Below are positions 47,760 through 55,553 of a stretch of DNA of 55,555 nt, piece by piece. How positions within the stretch are numbered: the stretch's first letter is position 1; every line of letters begins with the position of its first letter. The stretch is from an uncultured Prevotellaceae bacterium. GTDB taxonomy: Bacteria; Bacteroidota; Bacteroidia; Bacteroidales; Bacteroidaceae. A program made the position numbers and the translations under genes. The notes beneath the pieces were generated by a model. The model was not told where the DNA came from. It saw only the letters and a program-made list of their open reading frames with translations, and ran no database searches. The stretch covers positions 1 to 55,555 of the forward strand of contig OMRP01000015.1 in NCBI GenBank assembly GCA_900313615.1, in the 5' to 3' direction.

Positions 47760-48491
47760 ATGCAAACTACGCCACCTCCCATACACCCGCCCTCGCATGA
47801 TGCGGTCTACCAACAAAGTAACAACTATCACGGCATCCCTTATCAGCAAGGCGCTCCGAACCCACAGGGCAATAACATTCCCCCTTACGGCAGTAGGATA
47901 CAATTGTGTCAAGACGGCAAGTACCGCTGGATCTACGAGATGCACATGATGAAAAATCCTGTCATCTTCTTCACCGTACTGAAGATTTTCGGATGGATTT
48001 TTTTTATCGGTTGGCTTCTCTTGAGCATTTTTGACCTCATCGACGGCAACGGCTTGGAAATCATTCTCAAAAGCGGCATGGTGATGTTTCTCTTTTTTCT
48101 CGGTTTCACCGTACTCACCATCTTGGGCTACACCCTTGTTGCCGCCATGAACGGTTGGAAATATGTGGTGCTCTTCGAAATGGATGACCATGGGTTGCTC
48201 CACCACCAAATGAAAGAACAGGTAAAAAAAGCCAAGGCCATCGGTTGGCTCACCATGTTGGCTGGTGGTGCAAGTGGCAACCTATCGACGATAGGAGCCG
48301 GCATCCTGGCTGCGACAAAGACCACGAGCGCATCGGACTTCGCCCATGTGCGCAGTGTCAAACCACAACGGCGATGGAACACCATCAAGGTGAATGAACC
48401 GTTGAGCAAAAACCAAGTATATGTGGAGAAGGAGGACTTCGATTTCGTATACAACTATATCTTGGCAAGATGCCCTAAGGTGAAACGCTGA
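47760..48491 (+). CDS. Membrane protein with proline/glutamine-rich N-terminus
   Basis: The protein has 243 residues from MQTTPPPIHPPSHDAV. A low-complexity N-terminus (about 1-50), a short IQLCQDGKYRWIYEM segment, then two long hydrophobic helices (around FFTVLKIFGWIFFIGWLLLS and MVMFLFFLGFTVLTILGYTL, about 72-135) and a cytoplasmic C-terminal domain of about 100 residues (MDDHGLLHHQMKEQVKKA, HVRSVKPQRRWNTIKVNEPL) follow. The family is not recognised. The next gene encodes a zinc-ribbon protein with one membrane helix on the same strand, 86 nt on. Such pairs occur beside eukaryotic-type kinases in Bacteroidetes, but no kinase is adjacent here. Confidence 0.75.
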   Translation: MQTTPPPIHPPSHDAVYQQSNNYHGIPYQQGAPNPQGNNIPPYGSRIQLCQDGKYRWIYEMHMMKNPVIFFTVLKIFGWIFFIGWLLLSIFDLIDGNGLEIILKSGMVMFLFFLGFTVLTILGYTLVAAMNGWKYVVLFEMDDHGLLHHQMKEQVKKAKAIGWLTMLAGGASGNLSTIGAGILAATKTTSASDFAHVRSVKPQRRWNTIKVNEPLSKNQVYVEKEDFDFVYNYILARCPKVKR

Positions 48492-48544
48492 TACCCACCC
48501 AAAACCTCCAGTACCCACCCCAACCGTCCCAAAGGGAGGGAGAA
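48492..48544. repeat. GC-rich palindromic element with a duplicated left part
   Basis: TACCCACCC-AAAACCTCC is followed by TACCCACCCCAACCGTCCC AAAGGGAGGGAGA. It lies between the membrane-protein and zinc-ribbon genes. Confidence 0.6.
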
Positions 48545-48577
48545 CATTAGAATACGACATACTTAATATTTTAGGCT

Positions 48578-49516
48578 ATGACATATTGTAGTAATTGCGG
48601 AAGTGCAATAAATGACGGTGAGAAATTCTGTCACGAATGTGGAGCGAGAGTTGAGAATACAGGTGCAACATATACTGAAGCAGAAACTAAGCCTATGTTG
48701 ACACCCCAACAACCCAATGAGATGCCCCCAGCACCACCCCAGCGACCTGTCGCCCCACCACCCCAGCAACAGATAGGAGCGCCTCCCATTCCGCCACAGC
48801 CATCCACGGGAACGCCCTACAGAGCCGCACAACAGCCGGTGGCTCAGCCAACACCACCAAAGAAGAACAACGGAAAACGCATCGCTTTACGGGTGTTCCT
48901 GGCTTTTCTCCCCTTGATTATCGGTGTGGGCGGCTATTCCATTTGGTATAACCTCGGCAAGAAAGTCACCGAAAGCGCATTAGAGCCCTCGCCAGAGCAA
49001 AAAGCCAAGGCCAGCAAGGAAGGAGACTTAGTGCTTGAAGAAAAGAGTGGCAAGAGCACGGAGAAGCAAGGAAAAAGCACAGAATCCGTCGCGAAAGACA
49101 AAGAAAAGGCCCCCTCCTCCGCCGAGCCAAAGTCCATGCAAATAGACATCAAGGTCAACACTCCTTCGTCAGGCACGACAAGTAGTAAAGGTGTTGTCCG
49201 CGACAATACCCCTGCACGTAGTACCGCCAGACAAGGAGAGCCCATGGGCATGACTGACGAGGAATACGAAGCTACTTATGGTAGACGACAGAACGTACCA
49301 TCCATCTCCTCGCAACAAAGGCAGCAACGACAGAGTACACAGCAACAGACACGCCGTCGTCGATCCGCCGAGGAAATCGTGGGCAGTTTCGGTCCAAACA
49401 CCGATGAATCTGCCCGTGCCCGTGTTCGACAGTTGAAGGCACAAGGACGCCTTACCGCAGAAGAATACAACGATTGCATGCGTTATATAGACCGAAGACG
49501 GCACGCCGGACAGTAA
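48578..49516 (+). CDS. Zinc-ribbon protein with one membrane helix and a basic Q-rich tail
   Basis: The protein has 312 residues. The N-terminal zinc ribbon has CSNCG and CHECG (Cys4, Cys7, Cys18, Cys21). A Pro/Gln-rich linker (about 35-95), a membrane segment at about 105-128 (IALRVFLAFLPLIIGVGGYSIW), a long Lys/Ser-rich low-complexity stretch (GKSTEKQGKSTESVAKDKEK) and a C-terminal part with QQRQQRQSTQQQTRRRRS follow, ending in a helical ARVRQLKAQGRLTAEEYNDCMRYID. The last helix resembles the short SHOCT-like motif (oligomerisation). The cytoplasmic zinc ribbon suggests a membrane-tethered regulatory or scaffold protein. Function unknown. Confidence 0.8.
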   Translation: MTYCSNCGSAINDGEKFCHECGARVENTGATYTEAETKPMLTPQQPNEMPPAPPQRPVAPPPQQQIGAPPIPPQPSTGTPYRAAQQPVAQPTPPKKNNGKRIALRVFLAFLPLIIGVGGYSIWYNLGKKVTESALEPSPEQKAKASKEGDLVLEEKSGKSTEKQGKSTESVAKDKEKAPSSAEPKSMQIDIKVNTPSSGTTSSKGVVRDNTPARSTARQGEPMGMTDEEYEATYGRRQNVPSISSQQRQQRQSTQQQTRRRRSAEEIVGSFGPNTDESARARVRQLKAQGRLTAEEYNDCMRYIDRRRHAGQ

Positions 49517-49594
49517 GGAAGGAATTTCATCATAAAAGAGCGTTCTTTCATACTTTTCGGGATGTGAAAAAGTGAAAAGTGGCGTAAGGCATAT

Positions 49595-49602
49595 TATCTT
49601 TG
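49595..49602 (+). promoter_or_regulatory. -7 box (TATCTTTG) of the 49653-50297 gene
   Basis: An exact plus-strand match about 50 nt upstream of the ATG. Confidence 0.6.
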
Positions 49603-49652
49603 CAAAAAGAGAAGCTGTGAATCAAGAAAAAGGAACTAAAGAAAAAGCCATT

Positions 49653-50297
49653 ATGAAAAAACTGATTACCATTATGCTGCTCACCGTGGGCATGGCGCAG
49701 GGAGCAAGCGCACAGGATGCCATTGCCAGCATCCGCAAAACCTACAATGAGACAAAAGCATCTGCCGACCAAATGATAAACGCTTATGCCAACAGAAGCA
49801 AAAATCCTGACGAAGTGATGAGCGAAGGAGGTTGGCCTCCCGCTTTCTACGAGACAACGGTGATGCAGAACCTGCCAGCCACAGGGCCTCACAAAGAGAC
49901 GTTCCGTTTCTTCTACTACGATTATGAGGACTATGAGCGCGAGGGGGGACCAGTATTTTGGCGTAAGATTCATTTCGCCACGGTAGCGTATAACTTTGCT
50001 GCCCGCAATTATTATGAGGAATACCTATTCGACGAAAAAGGGAACATTCAGTTCATCTATGCCCGCAACAGCGACATGGACGAATATATACAACTTGACT
50101 TCCGGTTCTATTTCGACAAGGGGAAACTGATTCACGCCATCATCCAAGGAAGGAACGACTTGGAGGGTGACTTCACGTCCTTATATACTGGCAAGAACCC
50201 GCCACAAAAGTACAAGGATTATGTGAACGGTTACATCAACTATACGAAAAAGGTGAAGGCCTTGTTCGATGCCATCGACTCAGGGGAACACTTTTGA
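49653..50297 (+). CDS. Unknown secreted protein
   Basis: The protein has 214 residues from MKKLITIMLLTVGMAQGASA (signal peptide). The earlier in-frame ATG at 49572 lies upstream of the promoter box and is rejected. The mature protein is rich in Tyr, Asp and Glu, with features such as IRKTYNETKASADQMINAY, FRFFYYDYEDYEREGG and EYIQLDFRFYFDKGKLIHAI, which look like alternating strands of a cystatin- or NTF2-like alpha/beta fold (speculative). No catalytic motif was recognised. It follows the zinc-ribbon gene and converges on butyrate kinase. Confidence 0.72.
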   Translation: MKKLITIMLLTVGMAQGASAQDAIASIRKTYNETKASADQMINAYANRSKNPDEVMSEGGWPPAFYETTVMQNLPATGPHKETFRFFYYDYEDYEREGGPVFWRKIHFATVAYNFAARNYYEEYLFDEKGNIQFIYARNSDMDEYIQLDFRFYFDKGKLIHAIIQGRNDLEGDFTSLYTGKNPPQKYKDYVNGYINYTKKVKALFDAIDSGEHF

Positions 50298-50298
50298 T

Positions 50299-50392
50299 GC
50301 CCCCCACCAACTCCCCCGAGGGGAAGAGTAACTACCAAGTTGACCTATAGAGAATCTACGCCCTCCCCATCGGGGAGGGATGGGGAGAGGGC
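50299..50392. repeat. Two GC-rich palindromic elements between convergent genes
   Basis: 50299-50327: CCCCCCACCAACTCCCCCGAGGGGAAG. 50360-50392: GCCCTCCCC AT CGGGGAGGG, then ATGGGGAGAGGGC. The second could act as a terminator for either strand, since none other is seen here. Confidence 0.6.
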
Positions 50393-50393
50393 T

Positions 50394-51455
50394 TTACTTA
50401 TAAACTTTGATTTCCTGTTCGCCCTTCATGGCACGGTAGACATTGGTGGCAAGGGCGGTCAATTCATCCTCGCCCGGGTAGATGAAGACCGGTGCGAGGA
50501 ACTGTATGCGCTCTTTGATGCCCTCGGTGACGAACTTACTGTGTGAGATGGCCCCTGTGAGGATGATGGCATCAACGTGTCCGTTGGTGACGGGCGCCAG
50601 CGAGCAGAGCCAGCGTGAGATCTGGTAGACCATAGCGGAGAGTACGAGGCGTGCATGCTCGTCGCCCTCATTGATGCGCCGTTCTACCTCGCGCACGTCA
50701 TTGGTACCGAGATGTGCTGTCAGTCCACTATGTCCGTTAATTTTACGGAGCATCTCCTTTTCCGTATATTGGCCATTATAACACAGTTTCACCAGTTGCA
50801 CGGTAGGCAACATTCCCGCCCGTGAGGGTGAGAACGGTCCATCGCCACTGAGGGCGTCGCTGCACTCTACGGCACGTCCGTGCTTGTGCATGGCGAAGGA
50901 AATACCGCTGCCCATGTGGCAGACGATGAGATCCTGCTCTTCATATTTCACGCCATGCTCCCGGCAGTAGCGCTTGGCTATCTCACGTTGGTTGAGCGCA
51001 TGCCAGATGGTCTGGTGAGGCAGTTCGGGCATTCCCGTGATACGCGCCACATCATCCAGCTCGTCAACGACCCCTGGGTCAACGGTGAAAGCACGGCATC
51101 CCGGTATCTCCTTGGCCATGGACAATGCGATGAGCGATCCGAGGTTGCAAGCATGGTGCAAGCGCGGTGTTTTTGTATCCTCGATTACCTTGTCATTGAG
51201 TTCGTAGACCCCACTCTCGATAGGTTTTACCAATCCGCCACGTCCCACGATGACATCGAACTTCATGTCGACGCCCTGCCGTTGCAGTTCCTCGATGAGT
51301 TTCTCCTTGCGGTAGTCAAACTCATCCATGATGAACGGATAGCGGCACAGTTCCTCGTAGGGGTGGTTGATAGTGGCGTGCATCAATAGTTGGTCGTCTT
51401 CAAAGACGCCCACTTTGGTGGAAATCATTCCCGGATTAATGGCAAGGATTCTCAT
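50394..51455 (-). CDS. buk: Butyrate kinase
   Basis: The protein has 353 residues, normal for the family, from MRILAINPG (start 51455). ASKHA acetokinase-superfamily features: NPGMISTKVGVF (N-terminal phosphate loop; Met replaces the usual Ser), VGRGGLVKPIESGVYELN, NLGSLIALSMAKE, DPGVVDELDDVARITGMPELP, HMGSGISFAMH, DALSGDGPFSPSRAG and ILTGAISHS. It converts butyryl phosphate and ADP to butyrate and ATP, or acts on branched-chain acyl phosphates. The partner phosphotransbutyrylase gene is not next to it within this window. The long upstream ORF extension to 51668 is hydrophobic noise. The promoter box is at 51495-51502. Confidence 0.93.
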   Translation of the reverse strand: MRILAINPGMISTKVGVFEDDQLLMHATINHPYEELCRYPFIMDEFDYRKEKLIEELQRQGVDMKFDVIVGRGGLVKPIESGVYELNDKVIEDTKTPRLHHACNLGSLIALSMAKEIPGCRAFTVDPGVVDELDDVARITGMPELPHQTIWHALNQREIAKRYCREHGVKYEEQDLIVCHMGSGISFAMHKHGRAVECSDALSGDGPFSPSRAGMLPTVQLVKLCYNGQYTEKEMLRKINGHSGLTAHLGTNDVREVERRINEGDEHARLVLSAMVYQISRWLCSLAPVTNGHVDAIILTGAISHSKFVTEGIKERIQFLAPVFIYPGEDELTALATNVYRAMKGEQEIKVYK

Positions 51456-51492
51456 AATATTTAGGTATAGTAGGTTAACAATGGTTTTTCCG

Positions 51493-51552
51493 CACAAAAA
51501 TACGAAAAAAATAAGGAAACTACAAAGAAAAAAAGAGTTTTTTTCGATAATC
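51493..51552 (-). promoter_or_regulatory. Promoter region A of butyrate kinase, shared with the sigma-factor operon
   Basis: The -7 box TATTTTTG lies at 51495-51502. Upstream on the minus strand is a GATTATCGAAAAAAACTCTT block, then a T-rich tract. The whole stretch aligns with 54056-54112 over about 58 nt. Confidence 0.6.
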
Positions 51553-51604
51553 ATGATTATCTTTCTGAATGACATTACTGGCGCCATCCACTTAAGACAC
51601 CATG

Positions 51605-51650
51605 AAAAAGACAATAACGCCACATTAGCATGGCGCCATTGTCCTTTTTT
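51605..51650. terminator. Terminator at the end of the sigma-factor operon
   Basis: AAAAAGACAATAACGCCA, loop CATTAGCA, TGGCGCCATTGTCCTTTTT: an imperfect stem with A and T runs, flanked by a CTTAAGA/TCTTAAG pair. It follows the OMP gene stop (51669) on the minus strand. Confidence 0.8.
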
Positions 51651-51668
51651 GTTCTTAAGACCTTTCAA

Positions 51669-52532
51669 CTATATCTCTATACCGAATGAAATGGACTGGA
51701 ATTTAGGTCCCCAATCACTTTGCAACACATTCATTGGACTGTATTTCACGTAAAAAGTGATGCTTGGGTTGTAGAAGTGCAACATCCAATCGATGGTGAA
51801 AGGACTTTGGTGGATACTTTTATCTATATCCTTCGTCGTACCTTCGTCGGTCTTGTATTTCGTCTTTATACTGCCATAAACATTCCAGTTGAGCACCGGA
51901 CCAATTCCTATGCCGAAATGACGGTCAAATTGAAAACAATACTCTATGGGAAAGGCGAGACTAAACACTTTGATGCGCGAGAATTTGGGACGGGCACCTT
52001 CCGGATAATCCGTAGCGATGATATGCCCCTCAGCGTCTTTGTCAAACCGTGTGCTGCCTGTCATACGGTAGTTGCGCCAATCGAGGGCGAAGCCTGTTGA
52101 CAGGCGATGATGCCTTCCCGCATCTAAATAGTGGTTATACTGCGCTATTGTCCACATGAGTTCAAATGAGCTATTGGTGCTGAAATCAAGAGGTTCTTTG
52201 GCATTGAGCACAGCATTCCCACCTACGCCAAATTTCATTACAATATCGTTCCTGCCTCTGTCATTACCACTAAAATTACCCACCCCCCATGTCCAACGCA
52301 CGGGATTGATTCTCGTTTGGCTCACATAGTTGCTGTCAACCAATTGGATGCTGTTCTCATAATGGTAGTTATCATTCCCCTCACAGCCAATGACCTCAAT
52401 TTTTTGAATCGAGTCGCCCGTGATAACCGTCACGCTCTTGGGCTTGTTGATAACTACCGTGTCATTGCCTGTCACTTGAGCATGGCTGGCCAACGATACA
52501 CCCAGTGCCATGCAAATCATTAGTTTTTTCAT
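51669..52532 (-). CDS. Outer-membrane beta-barrel protein of a sigma/anti-sigma operon
   Basis: The protein has 287 residues with signal peptide MKKLMICMALGVSLASHA. A short N-terminal segment (TVVINKPKSVTVITGDS) precedes alternating amphipathic strands typical of a small barrel (WTWGVGNFSG, HRLSTGFALDWRNYRM, FSLAFPIEYCFQFDRHFGIGIGPVLNW, SITFYVKYSPMNVL, ending FQSISFGIEI). This resembles PorT/OMP_b-brl proteins that often end ECF sigma operons in Bacteroidales. It is the last gene of four on this strand, 55 nt after the preceding one, before a terminator. A role in sensing or responding to envelope state is inferred from context. Confidence 0.82.
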   Translation of the reverse strand: MKKLMICMALGVSLASHAQVTGNDTVVINKPKSVTVITGDSIQKIEVIGCEGNDNYHYENSIQLVDSNYVSQTRINPVRWTWGVGNFSGNDRGRNDIVMKFGVGGNAVLNAKEPLDFSTNSSFELMWTIAQYNHYLDAGRHHRLSTGFALDWRNYRMTGSTRFDKDAEGHIIATDYPEGARPKFSRIKVFSLAFPIEYCFQFDRHFGIGIGPVLNWNVYGSIKTKYKTDEGTTKDIDKSIHQSPFTIDWMLHFYNPSITFYVKYSPMNVLQSDWGPKFQSISFGIEI

Positions 52533-52587
52533 ATCTGATTGTCGTTTAAGTTTCTATTATGTATACGAGGAATTGAATTATTCCAAA

Positions 52588-53022
52588 CTACTGATCAATC
52601 AATATCATCCCCAATTCTTTCAGTGATGCCAACGCTCCTTCCATATAGACGACGATAACATGATATACGTTGCCTTTCTTATTAGATTTGAAACAAAGGA
52701 ACCTGTTCTTGCCATTCTTTGCCGGCAGCTGCCGTTTCAAGGTCTTCACTTTCTTGCTCCGATAGTCGGAAGAGCCTATATGTTCTTCTTTCTCTACCAG
52801 TGTTGACACATGGTTTGCTTCTTCCTCTGTGCCGTCGAAGGCTACGCTGTGGAAAAGCGACAAACGGTACTTCTGCATCATTCCGCCCTTGATTCGAGTC
52901 ACAACCATCCGTTCTTGTGGGATAATTTTCCCATCGAACAGCGGACGGACTTGCAAATCGTTTTGCGCACGGAGCACAATGGCCATAAACACCAATAATA
53001 TTAAAAATAATAATCGTTTCAT
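52588..53022 (-). CDS. Small secreted protein of the sigma-factor operon (DUF6108-like)
   Basis: The protein has 144 residues with signal peptide MKRLLFLILLVFMAIVLRA. The mature part (about 21-144) contains VRPLFDGKIIPQERMVVTRIKGGMM, YRLSLFHSVAF, KNRFLCFKSN and IVVYMEGALASLKELG. The pattern recalls the DUF6108 family, which I remember as placed between anti-sigma and OMP genes in Bacteroides, but I could not check this. It lies 16 nt after the anti-sigma gene and 55 nt before the OMP gene. No enzyme motif. Confidence 0.75.
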   Translation of the reverse strand: MKRLLFLILLVFMAIVLRAQNDLQVRPLFDGKIIPQERMVVTRIKGGMMQKYRLSLFHSVAFDGTEEEANHVSTLVEKEEHIGSSDYRSKKVKTLKRQLPAKNGKNRFLCFKSNKKGNVYHVIVVYMEGALASLKELGMILIDQ

Positions 53023-53038
53023 ATCTGTCTGTCGTTCT

Positions 53039-53527
53039 TTATTCTGTTGTGAACATATCTATTAGCTGCGATTCCATCTCGTTTTCTTCATCCATTTCGT
53101 TCATATCACTCAGAGTGCGTTGCATCTCCATAATCACCAGGTCGGGGTCGGTGCATTTCTTGCCATAGATATAGGCCACACATTCATTGTCGGACGAATT
53201 AGATGAGAGCACGTAATATGCGCCAAAGCCAACCAACAGTGTAATCGAAGCAGCGATGGCTATCTTACGAAGCCTCTTGATGTGCGGGCGAAGTGCTACA
53301 GGTGCTGCTTTATTGGTCTGCATCTCTACAGAATGAGCCATTTCACCGTCTTCTGAACTGAATGGCAAGGCTGCGAAGTTGCGGAATAATTCCGCATACT
53401 CTTCCAAATCGGGCACGACATCCTTGCCATTATAATATGCATAGAGCATTTGCTCCTCTTCGAGAGTCGTCTCCCCCTCAAAAAAACGCTCCGTCAGCCG
53501 TTTCATATCCTCGTCTTTCATCATCAT
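53039..53527 (-). CDS. Putative anti-sigma factor, single-pass membrane protein
   Basis: The protein has 162 residues. A cytoplasmic acidic N-terminus (MKRLTERFFEGETTLEEEQMLYAYY, typical of Bacteroidetes anti-sigma-like proteins) is followed by a basic stretch RPHIKRLRK, one membrane helix (IAIAASITLLVGFGAYYVL, about 88-107) and a periplasmic acidic C-terminus (MNEMDEENEMESQLIDMF). The ATG at 53527 overlaps the sigma-factor stop (ATGA, 53524-53527); ATGs at 53524 and 53521 follow directly. Its place right after the sigma gene indicates that it holds the sigma factor inactive. No zinc-binding ZAS motif is seen. Confidence 0.82.
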   Translation of the reverse strand: MMMKDEDMKRLTERFFEGETTLEEEQMLYAYYNGKDVVPDLEEYAELFRNFAALPFSSEDGEMAHSVEMQTNKAAPVALRPHIKRLRKIAIAASITLLVGFGAYYVLSSNSSDNECVAYIYGKKCTDPDLVIMEMQRTLSDMNEMDEENEMESQLIDMFTTE

Positions 53528-54018
53528 GATTTCAATATATCGTGTTCGTTGTTCGATTTCTTTTTATTTTTTAGTAATTCAAGGGTCTCCTTTCTGGCTC
53601 TGCTTAGCATTTTCCTCACCGCAGATTCAGTTTGGTTGGTCAGCACCGCAATATCACGGATTTCCATTCCTTCCAGATGTCTTAGCCTGAGAATGATTTG
53701 GTGTCTGGTGGGCAAGGTGTCTATCACACGCATCATCCGTTCCATTCGCTCATCTTCCACTGGCTCTTCTTCTGGGATGTCCTGGGGAGTGTATCGTGGC
53801 TTTTTCCTCCGTTGATAGTCAATGCTCAAGTTCCTTGTCAAAACGAGGGCTAGCCTGTCGGGTGGCGGCACCAAGTCGTCACGCATCTGCCAAAGCTTCA
53901 GAAGCACATCCTGCACGATGTCTTCTGCATCTTCTGCCTGATTGGTATACCGCTGCGCCAAAGTTATCAACTTTGACCGCAGACGCTGCACCTCATTTTG
54001 AAACGTTTCTTCTGTCAT
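53524..54018 (-). CDS. ECF RNA polymerase sigma factor
   Basis: The protein has 164 residues from MTEETFQNEVQRLRSKL (start 54018); the longer frame to 54150 begins in promoter sequence. Sigma region 2 is YTNQAEDAEDIVQDVLLKLW with a charged segment DYQRRKK. Region 4 is TLPTRHQIILRLRHLEGMEIRDIAVLTNQTESAVRKMLSRARKE, a helix-turn-helix for the -35 element. It directs RNA polymerase to a small regulon, likely including its own operon. It is the first gene of a four-gene unit (sigma, anti-sigma, DUF6108-like, OMP). Its upstream region closely matches that of butyrate kinase. Confidence 0.93.
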   Translation of the reverse strand: MTEETFQNEVQRLRSKLITLAQRYTNQAEDAEDIVQDVLLKLWQMRDDLVPPPDRLALVLTRNLSIDYQRRKKPRYTPQDIPEEEPVEDERMERMMRVIDTLPTRHQIILRLRHLEGMEIRDIAVLTNQTESAVRKMLSRARKETLELLKNKKKSNNEHDILKS

Positions 54019-54055
54019 TCTTTGCTTATAATACGCATCGTTTTGCGTTTTGTGA

Positions 54056-54112
54056 CACAAAAATGCAAAAAAAAACAGAAACCACAAGGAAAAACGAGTT
54101 TTTTCGATAATC
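54056..54112 (-). promoter_or_regulatory. Promoter region B of the sigma-factor operon
   Basis: On the minus strand: GATTATCGAAAAAACTCG, a T-rich tract, then CATTTTTGTG, where the -7 differs from TAnnTTTG by one base. It is colinear with region A at 51493-51552. Confidence 0.55.
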
Positions 54113-54146
54113 GACAATACCTTTGCCCATATCAGACAGGTACAAT

Positions 54147-54965
54147 TCACAGAACCGTATGGTTTTTCATGAAGACATCTCTTTCTTCACCAAATGATTG
54201 CGGTCCAATTGCACCACCACCATATTCGAAAATAACCTTGTCGGAATATGGAATGAACATCATATCCTCATTATATTCCTTTTTCTCCTCCTCATTCAAA
54301 GGGCGATTGTAAATGCGATAGGAATACATACCCAAAGCAACTCTACGAAATCCAACAATAGAATAATCAGAGGGAGAGCCTGTTGTTTCTATTGAAATAC
54401 AACCTATTTTTTCCAGTTTGCTTTTGATTCTGATAAGTTCCTCACTATTCATCCCCACTTTTTGCATCAAGGTGGGGATTTCTTTTAATTGGACATGCCA
54501 ATTGACAGACCACACCGAATCCTTTTTCCCCTTTACATGGAAAATTGGAATTTTGTTGTGGTCAAATTCTATATGCATTTGTGCTCCACTGTCTATAGAT
54601 TGGTAAGTATAATCTATCAGTTCTAGCATTCCTGTTTTATTCTTCTCGTAATGTTTAGCCATGATATCTGGATTACATACCGTGCCGAACCTTGTGGGCG
54701 AGATAAAAAAAGCCCCTATCAGGATTATAATCGCACACCCCCATATAGAAATAATTGTCCAAAAACGTCCTTTCTTCCAAAACGACATCAAAAACACCAC
54801 AATTGCCCAAATTAACAATGGAATGGCAAGCCAAAAACCTATAATGAAAAGAAAAAAAGCCATAAAAGGGTCATCTATCATATACCAAACGAACCAACTT
54901 ACAAAACACATCGGGATGATATCGATGTATTTCTTCTTGTCTTTTATTTGGCTTTTTTCTTCCAT
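54147..54965 (-). CDS. Unknown membrane protein, AT-rich
   Basis: The protein has 272 residues with three hydrophobic segments in the first 90 (IIPMCFVSWFVWYMI, MAFFLFIIGFWLAIPLLIWAIVVFLMSF, TIISIWGCAIIILIGAFFI), then a soluble domain of about 180 residues with LIDYTYQSIDSGAQMHIEF, WHVQLKEIPTLMQKVGMNSEEL and KLEKIGCISIE. No family was recognised. Base composition is clearly more AT-rich than the xylan locus, as in the next gene. The sigma-factor promoter lies after its stop, so it is a separate unit. Its own promoter was not identified. Confidence 0.7.
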   Translation of the reverse strand: MEEKSQIKDKKKYIDIIPMCFVSWFVWYMIDDPFMAFFLFIIGFWLAIPLLIWAIVVFLMSFWKKGRFWTIISIWGCAIIILIGAFFISPTRFGTVCNPDIMAKHYEKNKTGMLELIDYTYQSIDSGAQMHIEFDHNKIPIFHVKGKKDSVWSVNWHVQLKEIPTLMQKVGMNSEELIRIKSKLEKIGCISIETTGSPSDYSIVGFRRVALGMYSYRIYNRPLNEEEKKEYNEDMMFIPYSDKVIFEYGGGAIGPQSFGEERDVFMKNHTVL

Positions 54966-55022
54966 ATACGCTGGTTATGATGCTCTTTTCATTATAACAA
55001 ACGTTAAATGAAATGGTAATAT

Positions 55023-55052
55023 TTTGTTCTATTATTTATTTAACTATCTTTG
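55023..55052 (+). promoter_or_regulatory. Promoter of the lipoprotein gene: TTTG, 18 nt, TATCTTTG
   Basis: TTTG (55023-55026) and TATCTTTG (55045-55052) are separated by 18 nt, 25 nt before the ATG at 55077. Confidence 0.65.
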
Positions 55053-55076
55053 CATAATAATAACTGTTTATCAAGT

Positions 55077-55553
55077 ATGAAAAATACAATCGCTTTGTTA
55101 TTATCGTTGTGCTTTATTGTTTCATGTAATACGATATCGAAGAGTGTTAATAATCCATACAGGAATGCATATAAGTATATCGTGAAAGATTTGATGACAA
55201 AGAAGAAATACATTACTGTCTGTGACAGTTTATTTGAATTTGACAGATATGGAGCAGAGACTCTTTTGAAATTAAAAGGACATTCTGACGCATTGCTTTT
55301 GGGAACAAGTTCTGATAATAATCCAACTATAGATAGTTTAATACACCAAGTGTCCATCGAAGTCAGCAATCCTGTTCTTTTCTTGCTTTTTTCTAAGATG
55401 GATAACAAAATGATAATGGCAGATATCTATGATTATCGTCATTTTACCAAATATAAAAGTGATAGATTTACAACCGTCAGACGATATCTCTTTATGTTTG
55501 ATAACAAAATGAAGATAAGCAGTGTTACTTCTACTAATATGCAAAGTGAATAG
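55077..55553 (+). CDS. Small unknown lipoprotein, AT-rich
   Basis: The protein has 158 residues from MKNTIALLLSLCFIVSCNT. The sequence FIVSC near residue 17 is a plausible lipobox with acylated Cys. The mature part has KYIVKDLMTKKKYITVCDSLFEFDRYGAETLLKLKGHSDALLLG and VSNPVLFLLFSKMDNKMIMADIYDYR; no family was recognised. An N-terminal extension to 55050 begins within the -7 box and is rejected. The gene ends AGT GAA TAG two bases before the window edge, the same GTGAATAG end seen where a heptanucleotide array starts at 47586. Confidence 0.72.
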   Translation: MKNTIALLLSLCFIVSCNTISKSVNNPYRNAYKYIVKDLMTKKKYITVCDSLFEFDRYGAETLLKLKGHSDALLLGTSSDNNPTIDSLIHQVSIEVSNPVLFLLFSKMDNKMIMADIYDYRHFTKYKSDRFTTVRRYLFMFDNKMKISSVTSTNMQSE

